Shown here piece by piece: positions 1-6,751 of a DNA stretch of 64,000 nucleotides (the stretch's first letter is position 1; every line of letters starts with the position of its first letter). The position numbers and the translations under genes were made by a program. Source of the stretch: Paenibacillus melissococcoides (GTDB lineage: Bacteria; Bacillota; Bacilli; Paenibacillales; Paenibacillaceae); contig CALYLO010000004.1 in NCBI GenBank assembly GCA_944800085.1, positions 372,001 to 436,000 of the forward strand. The letters are read 5' to 3'. The notes under the pieces are model-generated. The model had not been told where the DNA came from. It made no database searches and worked only from the letters and a program-made list of their open reading frames with translations.

Positions 1-440
1 ATGAGATATATCTACATCTTGGCTCGCAAGATGAGGTATGCATCGAAGGATTCGCCCTCGATGCCAGGGATACGAACAAGGTATCCAGCGGGAACGGATG
101 GGCTGCGCGGATGGCTGTTGACCGGGCAGGACTGAAATACATCGAGGCTACGCCAGGTCAGCTCAAGAAATTCGTCAATGTATCAAACTGGATTGGCGAA
201 AAAGGAAGCAAGAAGCGGCTGGATGGTAAAACGGTTAAGAAACTTGTCATCGCATCCGTTCATGAACATTGGGGCTTCGATGCAGTTACTGACAATATCG
301 CTGATGCCTTTGTTCTAGCGAAGATCGCTCAGGCTATTTACAAGGTCAAGAATGGTTATCCGATTGAGAATTATCCGGTCTATCAGCAGGAAGTAATCAT
401 GTCTATTCTTCATCCAGAAAAGAAAAAGAAACGCGCATAA
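1..440 (+). CDS. RuvC-like Holliday junction resolvase, C-terminal part (prophage)
   Basis: The frame is open from base 3 to the stop at 438-440, so the gene starts upstream of the window and only about 145 C-terminal residues are present. Two acidic clusters fit the RuvC/RNase H-fold resolvases found in phage genomes: an IEGFA segment near the start, and DNIADAF near residue 100, matching the paired Asp of the active site. Enzymes of this type cut four-way DNA junctions during phage replication and packaging. The lysine-rich end (KKKKKRA) is a plausible DNA contact. A methylase and an ArpU regulator follow, which fits a prophage late-early module. The fold assignment rests on motifs only. 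Confidence 0.7.
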   Translation, partial: EIYLHLGSQDEVCIEGFALDARDTNKVSSGNGWAARMAVDRAGLKYIEATPGQLKKFVNVSNWIGEKGSKKRLDGKTVKKLVIASVHEHWGFDAVTDNIADAFVLAKIAQAIYKVKNGYPIENYPVYQQEVIMSILHPEKKKKRA

Positions 441-518
441 GTCGGTTAAATGCATCCGGCTGCGGCACTCTGCGGCCGGATGATCGAACATACGATCTTA
501 TTCTGAGGGGTGAGCACG

Positions 519-1088
519 ATGAACGAAGCATTATTTAGCAGCAAGCGGGACGATTGGGGAACGCCACTATGGCTGTATGCCCAGCTCAATGAAGCATTTC
601 GCTTCACCGTGGATGTCTGTGCAAATGCCGGCAACCACAAGCACCCGAACTATTTCGACATAGATGCGGATGGCCTGGCCCAGCCCTGGGAGGGGGTCTG
701 CTGGATGAACCCGCCGTATGGCCGAGCGGTAGCAGCTTGGATGAATAAGGCGGCGAAGGAAGCACAGAACGGCGCGACAGTGGTCGGCCTGGTGGCGGCC
801 CGGACGGATACGAGGTGGTTCCAGGACTTCGCGACATTAGGACACATCTTTTTCCTGAAAGGTCGGCTGACGTTTGAGGGTGCAGTAGACCCGGCTCCAT
901 TTCCAAGCGCGATCATCGTTTGGTATCCGGGCTGTACAATACGGGAAACAAACTACGTTCCAGCATCACCACAAGGAATAGACCTCATTTGTTCAATGTA
1001 TCGATTTCTATCTTGGAGGAAGAGCCATGGATCAAAAGGCAATGAAAACGGCGATAGAGGGAGTCTTCAAAACATACAGGTTCCATAA
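519..1088 (+). CDS. Phage-type DNA N6-adenine methyltransferase (Dam family)
   Basis: A 189-residue protein with the catalytic NPPYG motif at about residues 64-68 and the start SSKRDDWGTP, both usual for phage Dam-family methylases that transfer a methyl group from SAM to adenine N6. I chose ATG 519 over GTG 510 because a GAGGGG ribosome site (505-510) lies 8 bases upstream of it and would overlap the GTG. Such enzymes usually protect phage DNA from host restriction or adjust replication timing. The last 20 codons overlap the next gene by 62 bases, more than usual, so the extreme C-terminus may be a late frame extension. Confidence 0.85.
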   Translation: MNEALFSSKRDDWGTPLWLYAQLNEAFRFTVDVCANAGNHKHPNYFDIDADGLAQPWEGVCWMNPPYGRAVAAWMNKAAKEAQNGATVVGLVAARTDTRWFQDFATLGHIFFLKGRLTFEGAVDPAPFPSAIIVWYPGCTIRETNYVPASPQGIDLICSMYRFLSWRKSHGSKGNENGDRGSLQNIQVP

Positions 1089-1365
1089 CTTCATAAACAA
1101 AATCAACCTGGCCGAGACTCCGGAAGAGGCCCGCTGGTGTCAAGCCATTGATGATGTGGTCTCGAACCTCGACCCGGACGAGCAGTTGCTCATTCGTGAG
1201 CGATACATGAAGCGGGAAAGGATCACCGATTTGCAAGTCTATTCATTCACGTTCGATCCGTCGATCAGCGCGGTTACGTACATGAAGATTCGAAGCCGGG
1301 CCTTTGAGAAGCTGCTGCAGGCGTTCTCCATGTTGGGCCTGCTTTCTGGGGAGGGGACGAAGTGA
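1027..1365 (+). CDS. ArpU-family phage transcriptional regulator
   Basis: A 112-residue sigma-region-4-like protein of the ArpU family, which in Gram-positive phages controls late (packaging, muramidase or structural) transcription. The LDPDEQLLIRERYM segment at about residues 49-62 is the typical pre-helix signature, followed by a predicted helix-turn-helix (ITDLQVYSFTFDPSISAVTY...). A strong GGAGG site (1015-1019) precedes the ATG. It overlaps the methylase at its start, and its stop overlaps the GTG of the next gene (GTGA), so the three are probably one transcript. Two more ArpU-like genes lie at 3925 and 6265. Confidence 0.75.
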   Translation: MDQKAMKTAIEGVFKTYRFHNFINKINLAETPEEARWCQAIDDVVSNLDPDEQLLIRERYMKRERITDLQVYSFTFDPSISAVTYMKIRSRAFEKLLQAFSMLGLLSGEGTK

Positions 1366-2426
1366 GCCAGACAAGAAACGTCATGAACATCTCCTTCGGG
1401 AAAGACAGCACGGCCATGTGGTTATATGCGCTTGAGCAAGGCGTGGAGATTATGCCCGTATTTTGCGACACGGGTAACGAGCACCCACTGACTTATGAAT
1501 ACGGCGAGTACCTTGAAAAGCAACTCGGGCCCATTCGGTGGATCAAAGCTGATTTCTCGGAGCAAATCGCACGAAAGCGTGAATATGTACAAAAGCATTG
1601 GCCCCAAAAGCTTACTGTCGACGTCCCCGGACACTGGTACTATATCGGACCAGTGGGAGAGCGAGAGGCTGCTGAAGAGCCCCCGGAAAAACCGGATGAT
1701 CCGAGTCAGCAAATAGAGATTGGTCACTGGAGATGGTACCCAGAGCAAAAAGGCATGTCGGACAAGGAAGCGGCAAAAGTGGTCGAAACAGCGCTAAGCG
1801 TGCTGCATCCAACCGGAATTCCATTTTTGGACTTGTGCCTTTGGAAAGGCCGTTTTCCGTCAACGCGGCGCCGATTTTGTACCGTCGAATTAAAGGTAAG
1901 GCCGACAGAACAGCAAGTATACTTTCCGTTGCTGGAGGCCGGGCATAAGGTCGTGAGTTGGCAAGGAGTGAGAGCGCAGGAAAGCACGGCCCGAGCAAAG
2001 CTACCGAAACGAGAGAACACGCCGGAAGGATATGAGATATACCGGCCGCTGCTCCGCTGGACGGTGGATGATGTGTTTGCGATACACCGTAAGCATGGGA
2101 TCGAGCCGAATCCTTTGTACAAGCTGGGCATGGGCCGGGTCGGATGCATGCCGTGCATTAACTGCAACAAGGCGGAGTTGTTTGAGATTGCCCGCCGATT
2201 CCCGGCCGAAATAGAGCGAATCGCGAAGTGGGAACAACTCGTCAAAATGGCGAGCAAGCGTCAAGGAGCGTCGTTTTTCCCAACCGCAAACGGAACTGGA
2301 GACGGAATCCACGAAGTAGTGGAGTGGTCAAAAACGGCATACGGCGGGCAGCAATACGACCTCATAAAAGCGCTGGAATGGGAAGATGTGCCGCTCTGCT
2401 CCAGTGTGTACGGACTATGCGAATGA
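1362..2426 (+). CDS. PAPS-reductase-family (ATP-pyrophosphatase) protein of phage type
   Basis: A 354-residue protein starting at a GTG that overlaps the preceding stop, with GAGGGG upstream. It has the PP-loop SFGKDST at residues 11-17, as in PAPS reductase and the DndC sulfurtransferase, which adenylate a substrate. A C-terminal set of cysteines (CMPCINC at about 262-268 and CSSVYGLC at the end) could hold an iron-sulphur cluster. The central WKGRFPSTRRRFCT block also fits the PAPS-reductase family. In prophages such proteins sit with methylases. A role in nucleic acid or base modification is inferred; plain sulphate reduction is unlikely here. The exact substrate is unknown. Confidence 0.75.
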   Translation: MSQTRNVMNISFGKDSTAMWLYALEQGVEIMPVFCDTGNEHPLTYEYGEYLEKQLGPIRWIKADFSEQIARKREYVQKHWPQKLTVDVPGHWYYIGPVGEREAAEEPPEKPDDPSQQIEIGHWRWYPEQKGMSDKEAAKVVETALSVLHPTGIPFLDLCLWKGRFPSTRRRFCTVELKVRPTEQQVYFPLLEAGHKVVSWQGVRAQESTARAKLPKRENTPEGYEIYRPLLRWTVDDVFAIHRKHGIEPNPLYKLGMGRVGCMPCINCNKAELFEIARRFPAEIERIAKWEQLVKMASKRQGASFFPTANGTGDGIHEVVEWSKTAYGGQQYDLIKALEWEDVPLCSSVYGLCE

Positions 2427-2470
2427 ATTTTTATGGTCACTGCAGCGTCATAAGGAGTGATGAGAGGGAT

Positions 2471-2638
2471 CTAACCCTCCCATAACATCCAATAGACCAG
2501 GAATTTGAGCAAAGAAAAAGCCACCCCCAAAAAACTGATTGAGGTGGCAAATTGAATCATCAAATCCGTAATCAATTCTCCTGCTACGTCTTTTCTGATT
2601 AATAAATCAAGTAGCAACAATTTAAGTTTTGTTTTCAT
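2471..2638 (-). CDS. Small hydrophobic peptide, 55 aa, possible holin-like toxin
   Basis: A 55-residue peptide read leftwards from ATG 2638, with AGGGAG six bases upstream. It has a charged N-terminus (MKTKLKLLLL) and one long hydrophobic stretch (about residues 27-51). Its coding DNA contains a perfect GCCACC/GGTGGC stem with a following T-rich run (minus strand, 2547 down to about 2510), the layout often seen in short holin-like toxin genes of Firmicute prophages. Function is unknown. It lies opposite to the flanking phage genes and next to a second small peptide gene with the same kind of ribosome site, which argues that both are real. Confidence 0.5.
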   Translation of the reverse strand: MKTKLKLLLLDLLIRKDVAGELITDLMIQFATSISFLGVAFSLLKFLVYWMLWEG

Positions 2639-2828
2639 AGACATCTCCCTTTCGACTTGGTTTCGTGAATTGAAATGCAACTCCCTAACTACCAAAGTCA
2701 ATTGCAGAGAGATAATTCTATCGAATTGGCAACTTCAACTAATAAGGGCCTGGTGAAGTGTTGTGGATCCGGTGGAGGCAGCCCAGATTGGACAACTCTT
2801 TATTAGCTCTACGAGCTGCTAGAAAGAA

Positions 2829-2857
2829 GTAGCCTCCCGAGAAGTCCGAGAGGCTAC
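2829..2857 (-). terminator. Hairpin terminator of the 51-aa peptide gene
   Basis: The perfect 8-bp stem GTAGCCTC/GAGGCTAC is followed on the minus strand by TTCTTTCT. It lies seven bases past the stop codon of the peptide gene at 2864-3019, as expected for an intrinsic terminator. Confidence 0.7.
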
Positions 2858-2863
2858 GAGATC

Positions 2864-3019
2864 TTAGATTCCAAAGAAGTAATTAAGCAGGAAGTCTAGG
2901 ATCCTCTCGATTGCATAAAAAAATAAAAACTGAACAAGCTTCGCAATAATTTTCCTAACAAGTTTCGCGCTAATTTTGCTAACAAATTTCATAACACTGC
3001 TTACTTTTTTCTTATACAT
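2864..3019 (-). CDS. Small cationic amphipathic peptide, 51 aa, unrecognised
   Basis: From ATG 3019 on the minus strand a 51-residue peptide runs to TAA at 2864, with AAAGGGAGA upstream of the start and a clean terminator after it. The N-terminal half is strongly basic and rich in Lys, Ser and Val (MYKKKVSSVMKFVSK...). The second half is aromatic and hydrophobic, ending NYFFGI. No leader-peptidase or lipobox site is visible. The composition resembles leaderless bacteriocins or membrane-active toxins, but I recognise no family. It is too short for most gene callers. No immunity gene is obvious beside it. Confidence 0.5.
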   Translation of the reverse strand: MYKKKVSSVMKFVSKISAKLVRKIIAKLVQFLFFYAIERILDFLLNYFFGI

Positions 3020-3134
3020 GGAAATCTCCCTTTCTCTGTGGATTCCCTGTCTTAATTGTGTCGCTTGAAAAAAGTAAGGTTTGTAGTATGAAGTGACTTT
3101 TTGGGATAGAAAGTCGAGATTGAATTACATCTTT

Positions 3135-3203
3135 GCGAGATATGAGTGTGAGATAAGAGTTGTGAGATAAGAACTGCGGGATATGAATTGTGGGATAAGA
3201 GTT
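3135..3203 (+). repeat. Five tandem 13-14-bp repeats upstream of the AT-hook gene
   Basis: Five consecutive units with the pattern GYGRGATAWGARTT lie at 3135-3147, 3148-3161, 3162-3175, 3176-3189 and 3190-3203. They end 28 bases before the ATG at 3232. The spacing and position suggest an operator array or a replication iteron. No replication gene is next to it. Confidence 0.75.
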
Positions 3204-3231
3204 CGTAAATAGAGATCACGGAGGTAGAAAG

Positions 3232-3870
3232 ATGATCAAATTAAACGTTCTTTTTAAGAAAATGCAGAAGGATGACAAGAAAGAAGTTTTGGTATTCCAA
3301 GTGCAAGGGGACGAGTTACCGCAGGCACAAAAACTCGTTGAGATGGCGGGCGGAATCGTGGTTCTCTCCGTGCAGGCTGCCAGCTTCAAAACCGGCGAGA
3401 TTCAGGCCGAGTTCGCGACGCTGCAGCGGGATTCAAAGAAAACTGCCCTGAAATTCAATATCAAGGGCGACAACGAAAAGGCGTCAGTCGAGTTGTACCG
3501 CCTGGCCGGGATGAACGTCGAGCTATCCCTGCAGTCATCCCAGATGTCGATCGATGAATTCTACGACGACGATCACGAAGGAGTACAATACACGGTCAAT
3601 CCGGATGGCACCGTTGAAGTGGACCAGGGCCAGATGACTTTGGAAGAAGCGGCAGCGGCAGCTGCTGCGGAGGAAGCCCAAGAGCAGGCAGAAGTACAGG
3701 ATCACGAGCAGGGGGAGACGTCCGACAAAGTAGCTGACATCGCCAAGGAGCGCAAGCGCCGCGGCCGGCCACGCAAGCAGGATAAAGACGAGAAGCAGGA
3801 AGAGCAGCTGGCAGCAGCTCCAGACGATGAGCTCCCGCCGCTCGCAAGCGATGACGATCTGCCGTTCTAA
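3232..3870 (+). CDS. Phage protein with duplicated domain, AT-hook and SSB-like C-terminal tip
   Basis: A 212-residue protein of unknown family with a GGAGG site before ATG 3232. Residues about 15-50 and 66-102 look like two copies of one small alpha-beta unit (FQVQGDELPQAQKLVEMAGG and FNIKGDNEKASVELYRLAG). An Ala/Glu-rich linker follows, then a basic RKRRGRPRK stretch that is a textbook AT-hook (about 173-181), then an acidic tail ending SDDDLPF. That ending matches the C-terminal tip of Gram-positive SSB proteins, which docks repair and replication enzymes. A DNA-binding, partner-recruiting role is inferred. No OB-fold is evident, so it is not a simple SSB. Confidence 0.7.
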   Translation: MIKLNVLFKKMQKDDKKEVLVFQVQGDELPQAQKLVEMAGGIVVLSVQAASFKTGEIQAEFATLQRDSKKTALKFNIKGDNEKASVELYRLAGMNVELSLQSSQMSIDEFYDDDHEGVQYTVNPDGTVEVDQGQMTLEEAAAAAAAEEAQEQAEVQDHEQGETSDKVADIAKERKRRGRPRKQDKDEKQEEQLAAAPDDELPPLASDDDLPF

Positions 3871-3924
3871 TGACAGCACCGCGCCCGGTTCGCCGGGGCA
3901 ATTCAAATACAGTGAGGTGAGAGC

Positions 3925-4353
3925 ATGTCAGATAAAAAGAAGCGTGCTGCATTAGAAGCCCTTTTTTCTCGGTATCGATTATTCAAACGCTTGGAACGAA
4001 TGGGTTCTGTTACCCCAGAAACGAAAATAACACCATCCTATGAACCGAGGTACCACGGGAATACAAACGCCATAAGTAAGCCTGTAGAAGATGCAGTTTT
4101 ACGGGATGTGGAGATTGTGGAACAGCGAAAAAAACTTATTATAGCGGTAGAAAAGGCAGTTGGGATGTTGGATGAGCCTGAAAGAGAAATAATTGATATG
4201 CGATATATGCACAAGGACTATATATGTGATTATCACGTATATGACCAACTTGGTATTGGGAATCCGACTTACCGTAGACGAAGGGATGCCGCGGTAGAGA
4301 AGCTATTTATTTGGATGGAAGACGTCATAAAGGACAAGAAATACTCAATATAA
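3925..4353 (+). CDS. ArpU-family phage regulator, second copy
   Basis: A 142-residue protein with the layout of ArpU-type regulators: a basic N-terminal helix (RYRLFKRLERM), a PRYHGNTNAISKPVE block shared with the regulator at 6265, a LDEPEREIIDMRYM segment, and a C-terminal helix-turn-helix ending in a YRRRRDAAVEKLF helix. GAGGTGAGAGC precedes the ATG. In complete phages this gene usually lies just before the small terminase. Here one tiny gene and a terminator follow and the phage sequence then ends, so the packaging genes are missing at this junction. Confidence 0.8.
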   Translation: MSDKKKRAALEALFSRYRLFKRLERMGSVTPETKITPSYEPRYHGNTNAISKPVEDAVLRDVEIVEQRKKLIIAVEKAVGMLDEPEREIIDMRYMHKDYICDYHVYDQLGIGNPTYRRRRDAAVEKLFIWMEDVIKDKKYSI

Positions 4354-4371
4354 TGCAGCGAGGTGAGAGTG

Positions 4372-4542
4372 ATGGAGGAACCTATTCTGAAGCTTCAAGG
4401 CGAATACGGCACGATCTGCATCAGCATTGGCGATGAAGACCCAGAGAAGGTAATGGATGACATCCACTCCGCTTGTGCCGCAGCAATATTAGTCGGATTT
4501 TCAAAACATCAGAAGCAGAAATTAAATGGAGCCGCTGTTTAG
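4372..4542 (+). CDS. Small phage protein, 56 aa, unrecognised
   Basis: ATG 4372 follows a GAGGTGAGAG ribosome site and starts a 56-residue, mostly acidic protein (MEEPILKLQGEYGTICISIG...) ending LNGAAV. It is separated by only 15 bases from the ArpU gene and is probably cotranscribed. Its stop codon lies in the loop and 3' arm of the terminator hairpin, so translation to the end would run into the terminator. Function unknown. Confidence 0.6.
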   Translation: MEEPILKLQGEYGTICISIGDEDPEKVMDDIHSACAAAILVGFSKHQKQKLNGAAV

Positions 4543-4553
4543 CGGCTCTTTTT
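4530..4553 (+). terminator. Intrinsic terminator overlapping the end of the 56-aa gene
   Basis: AGCCGCT-GTTT-AGCGGCT is a perfect 7-bp stem with a 4-base loop, followed by CTTTTTG. The stop TAG (4540-4542) lies inside it. Confidence 0.85.
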
Positions 4554-4585
4554 GTTCGTTATACAGAGTTCTTATTTCTAGGTAA

Positions 4586-4861
4586 TCATATATCCACAAA
4601 TGAATTCCAGGAGGTCGGGACAAAGCTCTGCGCCGCCAGATGGAAAATCAAATCCGGCTTTTCCTGCGTCAGCAGCGTTTCGACCGAGAACGGATCGCGC
4701 AGCTCGCACTCGACCAGATGAATCATGGATTCGATATGGCGGATATGCTCCATCCGGCTCCGGTTGCGGATCGTTCCGACGACCTCAACGCCCCGATCCA
4801 GCAAATATTCCGCCATATGGCTTCCGACAAACCCGGAGACACCGGTAACCAGCGCCTTCAT
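4586..4861 (-). pseudogene. Truncated GDP-mannose 4,6-dehydratase (SDR family), N-terminal fragment
   Basis: Reading leftwards from ATG 4861 (GAGGTG upstream) gives the NAD(P)-binding start MKALVTGVSGFVGSHMAEYL with the GxxGxxG Rossmann motif, then IFHLAAQSFVPTSW, characteristic of GDP-mannose 4,6-dehydratase and its kin (full length about 320-340 residues). Likeness stops at about base 4600, after some 85 residues, and a chance stop follows at 4586. The downstream three quarters are missing. The fragment lies between two blocks of phage DNA and marks a recombination or deletion joint. Confidence 0.75.
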
Positions 4862-5013
4862 GTAAGGGAATCACCTCTCTCATATAGTTGCGGCATGGGG
4901 GCGGAGAATACTGGCTCCGCTCGCCCGGCACATACCTAATCATCAGATGCCACATTTTATGGGATTCACCTATAAAAGGCCACGGCATTCGTACCGGTTT
5001 CTGATTTTTTGGC

Positions 5014-5475
5014 CTAGAGGGCTGCGTCATGCTCCCGCTCAATGTCATTCGCGTCGCCGTCAGGAAGGAACTTCGCGACATCAAGCGGAATGCCATGCCG
5101 CATGCAGTAGCTCTCCTTCGTGTCGCCGGGCAGCGCCTCGGTGCTGTCCAGGAGCAGCCGGAGCGCGAACTCGTTCGCCTGCCGCTCGAATTTGCCGACG
5201 GAGAACAGCGTGTTCCGCTCGATGAAGAAATGGCCGGTTCCCGTATGGAGCCGGTCGTGGGCAAGCTCATGCGCGCAGACGAAGCGCTGCCACTCGAACG
5301 GCAGATCGGTATTGATCACGATATAGCGTCGGCGCAGCTTGCGGTAATAGAAGCCGCGCGTCGAATTGCCGAGCCGCGCCTGCTTGACGATTATGTTCAG
5401 CCGCTGCGCCAGTTGAAAAGGACAGTTCGTTTTGTATTTCCGAATCAGCTTGCTTACGATGTTCTCAACATCCAT
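5014..5475 (-). CDS. ImmA/IrrE-family metallopeptidase
   Basis: A 153-residue protein with the zinc-binding HELAH motif (CAHELAHDRLH) and a downstream FERQANEFALRLL helix, the signature of ImmA/IrrE proteases. In Bacillus ICEBs1 and many prophages this protease cleaves the neighbouring repressor to start induction. It lies 33 bases downstream of the repressor gene on the same strand, as expected for such a pair. ATG 5475 is preferred over GTG 5484 because GGGGTG then sits five bases upstream. The C-terminal part (DGDANDIEREHDAAL) is not diagnostic. Confidence 0.85.
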   Translation of the reverse strand: MDVENIVSKLIRKYKTNCPFQLAQRLNIIVKQARLGNSTRGFYYRKLRRRYIVINTDLPFEWQRFVCAHELAHDRLHTGTGHFFIERNTLFSVGKFERQANEFALRLLLDSTEALPGDTKESYCMRHGIPLDVAKFLPDGDANDIEREHDAAL

Positions 5476-5508
5476 GCCATGCACCCCGCGGTTTCAAGGT
5501 TCGAATGT

Positions 5509-5940
5509 TCATTCCGTTCGCTTCGGCTTCCGTTTGTTCCTCTTCTTCGCATCCCAGAACAAGGCTTCCAGCACTTGAATGACCCGTTCGCGGTCGTCTT
5601 CGTCCATCGGCACGCCATCGAACATCACCTCCGGATCTTCCTCCAGCATTTTGCGGAAATCGCGTTTATCCTTGGCAGTGGCCCATTCCGGTATCGTGCC
5701 CGCCGCATGCAGCGCGAGCGGGTTGTCCGTCCGCCCGAGCAGATAGTCGGCAGAGGTGTGCAGCATATCGGCCAGGCGACCGATAATATCGCTCGGCGGC
5801 GTCGTGCGTCCCGCTTCATAATTGGCCACATTGGCGCGCTTCATGCCGAGCGCATGGGCGACGTCATCCTGGGAGAGGCCGTGCTTCAAGCGGAGCTGCT
5901 TGATTCGTGAACCCATCACTTCTCTGTTCTTGCCAGTCAT
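5509..5940 (-). CDS. Cro/CI-type HTH repressor of the tail cluster
   Basis: A 143-residue protein with an N-terminal XRE helix-turn-helix (IKQLRLKHGLSQDDVAHALG, then VANYEAGRTTP) and SADYLLGRTD, the usual end of the DNA-binding domain. The C-terminal part is acidic, then basic (KKRNKRKPKRTE). It points away from the ArpU and tail genes and forms a switch with the ImmA protease behind it. ATG 5940 is chosen over GTG 5949 on the basis of GAGGGTG upstream. It probably represses the rightward promoter and its own. Confidence 0.85.
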   Translation of the reverse strand: MTGKNREVMGSRIKQLRLKHGLSQDDVAHALGMKRANVANYEAGRTTPPSDIIGRLADMLHTSADYLLGRTDNPLALHAAGTIPEWATAKDKRDFRKMLEEDPEVMFDGVPMDEDDRERVIQVLEALFWDAKKRNKRKPKRTE

Positions 5941-5967
5941 CGTTATCACCCTCGTCCTTTAATATAT

Positions 5968-5992
5968 GAGCATCAATTCATTATTGACGCTC
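5968..5992. promoter_or_regulatory. Inverted repeat, candidate repressor operator
   Basis: GAGCATCAAT and ATTGACGCTC form a 10-bp inverted repeat (one mismatch) around a 5-base spacer. It lies between the predicted repressor promoter and the repressor start codon, a good place for autoregulation. Confidence 0.55.
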
Positions 5993-6016
5993 ACTTCGGC
6001 GGTATGGTATGCTTGC

Positions 6017-6045
6017 AGTATAACATTGCGAACGTTTGTTCTCAA
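6017..6045 (-). promoter_or_regulatory. Repressor promoter (sigma-A type)
   Basis: On the minus strand TTGAGA (6045-6040), a 17-base spacer and TATACT (6022-6017) form a good sigma-A promoter firing towards the repressor gene. Confidence 0.6.
6030..6041. promoter_or_regulatory. LexA-like SOS box in the repressor promoter
   Basis: GAACGTTTGTTC fits the Gram-positive LexA core GAAC-N4-GTTC exactly, and the flanks CG...T are close to the full site. It sits in the spacer of the leftward promoter. It could instead be an operator of the phage repressor. Confidence 0.55.
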
Positions 6046-6090
6046 TAGCTTGATTCATGTTGCTGAAAATAAATTTCTTTTAGTATAAAC

Positions 6091-6107
6091 CGTTATTGTA
6101 AATAACG
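6091..6107. promoter_or_regulatory. Palindrome CGTTATT-gta-AATAACG, candidate operator
   Basis: Perfect 7-bp arms with a 3-base spacer. Half-sites recur at about 6174 (CGTTATT) and 6238 (AATAACG), the latter just before the ArpU-like gene. The arrangement suggests cooperative binding by the phage repressor in the rightward control region. The stretch around it (6108-6264) is AT-rich with no gene. Confidence 0.45.
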
Positions 6108-6264
6108 AAAGAGGTCTTTTTCAGAGGTTGAGGGGATTTGGGATGGTTTGTTTAGACAGGCAGCATGAACCCTCGTTATTTTCTGATTGTTGTTTTTAAT
6201 AACTTTTTAAAGTTTTTTTATATTTCTTTTATATTATAAATAACGTATTGGGGAGTGGTTCAGG

Positions 6265-6687
6265 ATGTTGGCAACCATTAATCGGGCAGAGACGCGCAAG
6301 CGGGTAGAATCGGTGTTGGCTGTGGCGAAGCTGTACCGCAAAGCCGGAGCGGTTCGGTGGGAGATGCGGACGACGCTGGCTTATATTCCCCGTTATCACG
6401 GCGCGACGCACAAGGTCGGGAAGCCGGTCGAGGAAGTCGCCGTCCACAACCTGGAGCGGGAGCAATACATGAAGACTGTCCATGATAATGTAACGAAAGC
6501 GATTGAACATTTAGGCGAGGCGGAGCGGGGCGTGATCGAGCGCTGTTATCTCAGCCCGCAGAACAGCACGCCGGATTATTTGCTCTGCCATGAAATGAAC
6601 GTAAGCGAGCGCACTTTCCGCCGCATAAAGGCGCGCGGGGTAATGGAACTGGCCTTCCTGCTCGGGCTGGAAGTGTATGCGGAGTAG
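6265..6687 (+). CDS. ArpU-like regulator of the tail cluster
   Basis: A 140-residue protein related to the one at 3925: the same PRYHGATHKVGKPVEE block, a LGEAERGVIERCYL segment, and a C-terminal helix-turn-helix (NVSERTFRRIKARGVMELAF). It is the first rightward gene after the repressor control region, with GGGGAGTGG before ATG 6265. By analogy with ArpU and the PBSX late sigma-like regulator Xpf, it may activate the tail genes that begin at 7117. Two hairpins separate it from them, so a second promoter downstream is likely. Confidence 0.75.
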   Translation: MLATINRAETRKRVESVLAVAKLYRKAGAVRWEMRTTLAYIPRYHGATHKVGKPVEEVAVHNLEREQYMKTVHDNVTKAIEHLGEAERGVIERCYLSPQNSTPDYLLCHEMNVSERTFRRIKARGVMELAFLLGLEVYAE

Positions 6688-6751
6688 CGGCAAGAAGGCG
6701 TGTTATCAAGAAGCAGTATATAATTGATCTCTCCGGTCGTTAGATTGAACC

